Source of the DNA: an uncultured Clostridia bacterium
Lineage (GTDB): Bacteria; Bacillota; Clostridia; TANB77; CAG-508
Length of the DNA stretch: 9,336 nucleotides
Assembly: GCA_947629965.1 (NCBI GenBank)
Contig: CANRFS010000050.1
Coordinates: forward strand, 1-9,336
Direction: 5' to 3'
Shown in pieces: positions 6,277 to 9,336 of the stretch (position 1 is the stretch's first letter; every line of letters begins with the position of its first letter). Under the pieces are notes generated by a model that had not been told where the DNA came from, searched no databases, and saw nothing but the letters and a program-made list of their open reading frames with translations. Position numbers and translations under genes: made by a program.

Positions 6277-6798
6277 TTATTCCTTAGCTTCTGTAGCTGT
6301 TAGACTTCTTATTTTCTTTAATTCTATTATAAATGTAATTATACATATTACATTTATAATAAAAGCTATTATTAACAATACTTTATTTACTTTAAGATTG
6401 CTGAATATATAAAATAATAATATTATACTTAAAAATATTTGTATAACCATTGAAATATATGTAAGTATTTTGCTCGTAGTATTTTTCCACTTTTTTTCAT
6501 TTCCTATTTGCATCAATCTTGCTATGATTTGTAATAATATTATTATAAATATAATAGCACTCGGTATTAATAAGATAAATACACCCAATATAACTATACC
6601 AAGTTTTGCTACCCCTGCAATTGGTATTCCAATTAACTTCCCTACTCCTGAATCATCTCCTATCTCGTTTACTACTTCTTCGTAAGATTCTTCGAAAGAA
6701 GGTGAAGATATATATTTAATTGTAAAGTAACAAAGCATTATTGATACAATCCCACATACAATAGATATTATAGTTAATTTTGTTAAATTCTTTTTCAT
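6277..6798 (-). CDS. Four-helix membrane protein of unknown function
   Basis: The 173-residue product is very hydrophobic, with predicted helices at about 7-30, 65-93, 111-133 and 138-160. An acidic loop with many Glu and Asp residues lies between the first two helices (34-50), and basic residues (R-L-M-Q-I-G-N-E-K-K-W-K) follow helix 2. By the positive-inside rule the second loop and the C-terminal tail would be cytoplasmic. No transporter or enzyme motif is recognised. The ribosome binding site before ATG6798 is poor (only a GTTGGG stretch), while a downstream partner has a good one, so expression may be low. It forms a two-gene unit with the DUF3592-like gene. A plausible promoter lies at 6822-6850. 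Confidence 0.8.
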   Translation of the reverse strand: MKKNLTKLTIISIVCGIVSIMLCYFTIKYISSPSFEESYEEVVNEIGDDSGVGKLIGIPIAGVAKLGIVILGVFILLIPSAIIFIIILLQIIARLMQIGNEKKWKNTTSKILTYISMVIQIFLSIILLFYIFSNLKVNKVLLIIAFIINVICIITFIIELKKIRSLTATEAKE

Positions 6799-6821
6799 TA
6801 TAAAAAACCCAACTTTCTATG

Positions 6822-6850
6822 ATTATTTTCCTTTGTTTTGCTTATGTCAT
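6822..6850 (-). promoter_or_regulatory. Possible promoter of the 6798-5954 unit
   Basis: Minus-strand ATGACA (6845-6850), a 17-base spacer and AATAAT (6822-6827), each one base off consensus. The transcription start would be within about 20 bases of the start codon. Confidence 0.4.
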
Positions 6851-6903
6851 CATTTATATTCCATTTTGTAACTCTCTTTTTTATTTATACTAACATATAT
6901 AAT

Positions 6904-6932
6904 AAAAAAAAGAAAGTCATTTTAGACTTTCT
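6904..6932 (-). terminator. Intrinsic terminator of the ABC exporter operon
   Basis: AGAAAGTC (6911-6918) and GACTTTCT (6925-6932) form a perfect 8-pair stem around a 6-base loop, followed on the minus strand by at least seven T (6910-6904). It starts 14 bases past the stop codon. Confidence 0.92.
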
Positions 6933-6945
6933 CTATAAATAATAA

Positions 6946-8766
6946 TTAACTTGCTTCTTCTGCATCGAACTGGCTATTATATAAATCTGCATAGAATCCA
7001 TTTTTTGCAAGTAACTCTTCGTGTGTTCCTTGTTCTACAATATCTCCGTGATTCATTACCAAGATTAAGTCTGCATTTTTTATCGTAGATAATCTATGTG
7101 CTATTATAAAACTCGTTCTTCCCTTCATTAAATTATCCATTGCTGACTGAATTTGAATTTCTGTTCTTGTATCTATTGAACTTGTTGCTTCATCTAATAT
7201 CAAAATTTTAGGATTTGCAAGTATTACTCTTGCTATTGTAAGCAATTGTTTTTGTCCTGCCGATACATTGCTAGATTCTTCGTTTAATACAGAATTATAT
7301 CCTTTTGGGAGTGTTTTTATAAAATGATTAACGTGTGCTGCCTTTGCTGCTTCTATAACTTCGCTATCACTTGCATCTGGGTTACCATATTTAATATTTT
7401 CCTTTACAGTTCCTCCAAATAGCCATGTATCTTGAAGTACCATTCCAAACATTTTTCTTAAATCTCCACGTTTGAAATCTTTTATATTATGCCCATCTAC
7501 CAAAATCTCGCCACTATTTACATCATAGAATCTCATTAATAGTTTTACCATAGTAGTTTTTCCTGCACCTGTTGGTCCAACTATTGCAATTTTTTGGCCT
7601 TCTTTAATTTTACTGCTGAAATCATTTATTATAATTCTATCTTCATCATAACCAAAATGAACATTTTTGAATTCTACATTTCCTTTTAATTTAGATGTAT
7701 CTATATTATTATCTGCTTCTTTTACTTCTTCTTCCTCTTCTAAGAATTCAAATATTCTTTCTGCTGCTGCAACCATTGCTTGTAGCATTGCAGATACTTG
7801 CGCTATTTGTTCAATTGGTTGTGTAAATCTCTTATTATATTGTATAAAACTTTGAATATTTCCTACTGTTATTGTTCCTTGCACAGCTAAATATCCACCT
7901 ACTACTGACACAGCAACATATCCTAAGTTTCCAATAAACATTAATAATGGGTGCATTAATCCAGATAAGAATTGTGATTTCCATCCAGATGTATATAATT
8001 CTTTATTTGCTTTTTTAAATTCTTTTATTGCTGCTTCTTCTCCATTAAATGCCTTTACAATAGTGTGTCCTCCATATATTTCTTCAACTTGACCATTTAC
8101 ATGTCCTAGATATTCTTGTTGTCTTTTAAAATATTTTTGAGACCTTCCTACTATTGTTTTTACTATTATTACCGATATAGGGAATATAACAAATGAAATA
8201 ATTGTCATTACAACACTAATTGATAGCATCATTATTATAATTCCTATTAATGTACAAATTGACGTTATAATTTGTGTAATACTTTGATTTAAGTTTTGTG
8301 ATAATGTGTCTATATCATTTGTAATTATAGATAATACTTCTCCATTAGTTTTCTTATCAAAGTATTTCATTGGCAATTTATTTAACTTTGCTGCAATATC
8401 ATTACGCAATTTATATGTTAATTTTTGTGCAACTGATGTCATCGTAAATCCTTGTATTAATCCAAATACTGCACTCATTATATAAAATCCAAGTAATGTA
8501 AGTAAAATACTTGCAACTTTTGAAAAGTCAATTCCTGCTCCTCCAGATAATTTTCCAACAATTCCATTGAAAATCTCTGTTGTAGCATTTCCTAATATTT
8601 TTGGTCCAACTATATTAAAAATTGTGCTTCCTATTGCAAATATTATAACTACTGTTATTGCTATTTTATATTTTGATAAATAATCTTTAATTAGCTTTTT
8701 TGTTGTTCCCTTAAAATTCTTGGCCTTTTGCACTGCGCCTTGCTGTCTTCTCATTGGTCCTGGCAT
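6946..8766 (-). CDS. ABC exporter half-transporter with canonical ATPase glutamate (second subunit)
   Basis: The 606-residue type I (type IV fold) ABC exporter has an N-terminal extension beginning MPGPMRR, about six membrane helices over residues 35-330, and a nucleotide-binding domain over about 362-600. Motifs: A-loop Y373, Walker A GPTGAGKTT (397-405), Q-loop Q445, signature N-V-S-A-G-Q (500-505), Walker B ILILDE with catalytic E526, D-loop at 529-532 and switch H557. The signature is VSAGQ instead of LSGGQ, while the hydrolysis residues are intact. It starts three bases after the stop of the partner gene, whose 3' end carries its ribosome binding site (GGAGG), so the two are coupled. This arrangement matches heterodimeric multidrug-type exporters such as Bacillus BmrCD or YfiBC, and Thermotoga TM287/288. 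The substrate cannot be inferred. A terminator follows at 6904-6932. Confidence 0.93.
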   Translation of the reverse strand: MPGPMRRQQGAVQKAKNFKGTTKKLIKDYLSKYKIAITVVIIFAIGSTIFNIVGPKILGNATTEIFNGIVGKLSGGAGIDFSKVASILLTLLGFYIMSAVFGLIQGFTMTSVAQKLTYKLRNDIAAKLNKLPMKYFDKKTNGEVLSIITNDIDTLSQNLNQSITQIITSICTLIGIIIMMLSISVVMTIISFVIFPISVIIVKTIVGRSQKYFKRQQEYLGHVNGQVEEIYGGHTIVKAFNGEEAAIKEFKKANKELYTSGWKSQFLSGLMHPLLMFIGNLGYVAVSVVGGYLAVQGTITVGNIQSFIQYNKRFTQPIEQIAQVSAMLQAMVAAAERIFEFLEEEEEVKEADNNIDTSKLKGNVEFKNVHFGYDEDRIIINDFSSKIKEGQKIAIVGPTGAGKTTMVKLLMRFYDVNSGEILVDGHNIKDFKRGDLRKMFGMVLQDTWLFGGTVKENIKYGNPDASDSEVIEAAKAAHVNHFIKTLPKGYNSVLNEESSNVSAGQKQLLTIARVILANPKILILDEATSSIDTRTEIQIQSAMDNLMKGRTSFIIAHRLSTIKNADLILVMNHGDIVEQGTHEELLAKNGFYADLYNSQFDAEEAS

Positions 8767-8769
8767 AAT

Positions 8770-9336
8770 TTATTCCTCCTTTCCACCTAGTTCTTCTTCT
8801 GATAATTGTGACATAGCTATTTCTTTGTACTCTTCACAATTTTTCATTAATTCTTTATGTGTTCCTTTTCCTACAATTTTTCCTTCATCTAATACTATTA
8901 TTTGGTCTGCATTTAAAATTGTGCTTATTCTTTGAGCAACAATTATAACTGTTTTTCCTTTAGTTTGTTTTGCTAATTCTTCTCTTAATTTGCTATCTGT
9001 TTTAAAATCTAATGCTGAGAAGCTGTCATCAAATACTATGATTTCTGGATCTATTGCCAAAGCTCTTGCAATTGATAAACGTTGTCTTTGTCCTCCTGAT
9101 ACATTGTTTCCACCTTGTGATATTTCAGAGGCAAATCCCTTTTCTTTTCTTTCTATAAAGTCTGTTGCTTGTGCTATATCTGCTGCTTTTTGCATCTGTT
9201 CATCAGAAATATTTTCATCCCCATATTTAATGTTTGATTCAATTGTTCCTGAGAATAATATTCCCTTTTGTGGTACAAATCCTATTCTTTTTCTAAGTTC
9301 CTTTTGAGGAACGTCTTTTACATTTACACCATCTAC
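8770..9336 (-). CDS. ABC exporter half-transporter with degenerate ATPase site (first subunit, 5' end missing)
   Basis: Only the last 188 residues are in the window. The frame stays open through 9336, so the apparent ATG at 9195 is an internal methionine and not the start. Visible parts of the nucleotide-binding domain: Q-loop V-P-Q-K-G-I-L-F-S-G (residues 21-30 of the visible part), signature N-V-S-G-G-Q-R-Q-R-L, Walker B I-I-V-F-D-D with Asp where the catalytic Glu should be, D-loop S-A-L-D, and A-Q-R-I-S-T with Gln where the switch His should be. This pair of changes is known from the non-hydrolysing half of heterodimeric exporters such as TM287. Walker A and the membrane domain lie beyond the edge. 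It is directly upstream of and coupled to its partner (three-base gap). The operon promoter is outside the window. Confidence 0.92.
   Translation of the reverse strand, partial: VDGVNVKDVPQKELRKRIGFVPQKGILFSGTIESNIKYGDENISDEQMQKAADIAQATDFIERKEKGFASEISQGGNNVSGGQRQRLSIARALAIDPEIIVFDDSFSALDFKTDSKLREELAKQTKGKTVIIVAQRISTILNADQIIVLDEGKIVGKGTHKELMKNCEEYKEIAMSQLSEEELGGKEE

Noticed and set aside
9193..9195. ATG at 9195 as the start of the first ABC subunit
   Set aside because: The same frame continues upstream to the window edge with the conserved Q-loop segment, so this methionine is internal.
8990..9307. Plus-strand open frame of 105 codons
   Set aside because: It is antisense to the conserved ATPase domain of the ABC exporter, which is clearly the real gene.

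Overview
The window comes from a very AT-rich, low-GC Gram-positive genome, most likely a member of the Clostridia. The base composition, strong AGGAGG-type ribosome binding sites, the clostridial style of the small membrane proteins and the lipobox lipoprotein all point that way. Nothing in the sequence fixes the species. All nine genes I accept are on the minus strand, so the transcription order runs from high to low coordinates. Open frames on the plus strand are shadows.

In transcription order: (1) 9336-6946 holds the two halves of a heterodimeric ABC exporter. The upstream half is cut by the window edge, and the pair ends at a clear intrinsic terminator (6904-6932). (2) 6798-5954 is a two-gene unit encoding a four-helix membrane protein and a small DUF3592-like protein. 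(3) 5953-5734 is a 220-base gap with two hairpins and a good promoter for the next gene, a one-helix anchored protein of unknown function (5733-5233). (4) 5125-4559 is a flavin reductase-like FMN-binding protein with its own promoter and a long terminator hairpin. (5) 4426-3698 is an unrecognised one-helix membrane protein, preceded by a tiny four-codon leader frame. (6) 3604-853 is a cardiolipin synthase and tyrosyl-tRNA synthetase operon driven by a near-consensus promoter. (7) 763-119 is a small lipoprotein with its own promoter. Its terminator (68-101) is followed at once by the 5' end of a group II intron of the IIC type (67 to below 1), which runs off the window.

Most of this is ordinary housekeeping and cell-envelope content: lipid synthesis, tRNA charging, export, and several poorly characterised envelope proteins. 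The points most worth a second look are the intron placed directly in the T-tract of a terminator, tyrS lying behind cls without any T-box leader, the mini-ORF with the only good ribosome binding site ahead of the 4426-3698 gene, the inverted repeat over a promoter -35 element, and the asymmetric nucleotide-binding motifs of the exporter. I see no CRISPR array, tRNA, rRNA, defence system or transposase, and no convincing new multi-gene system.
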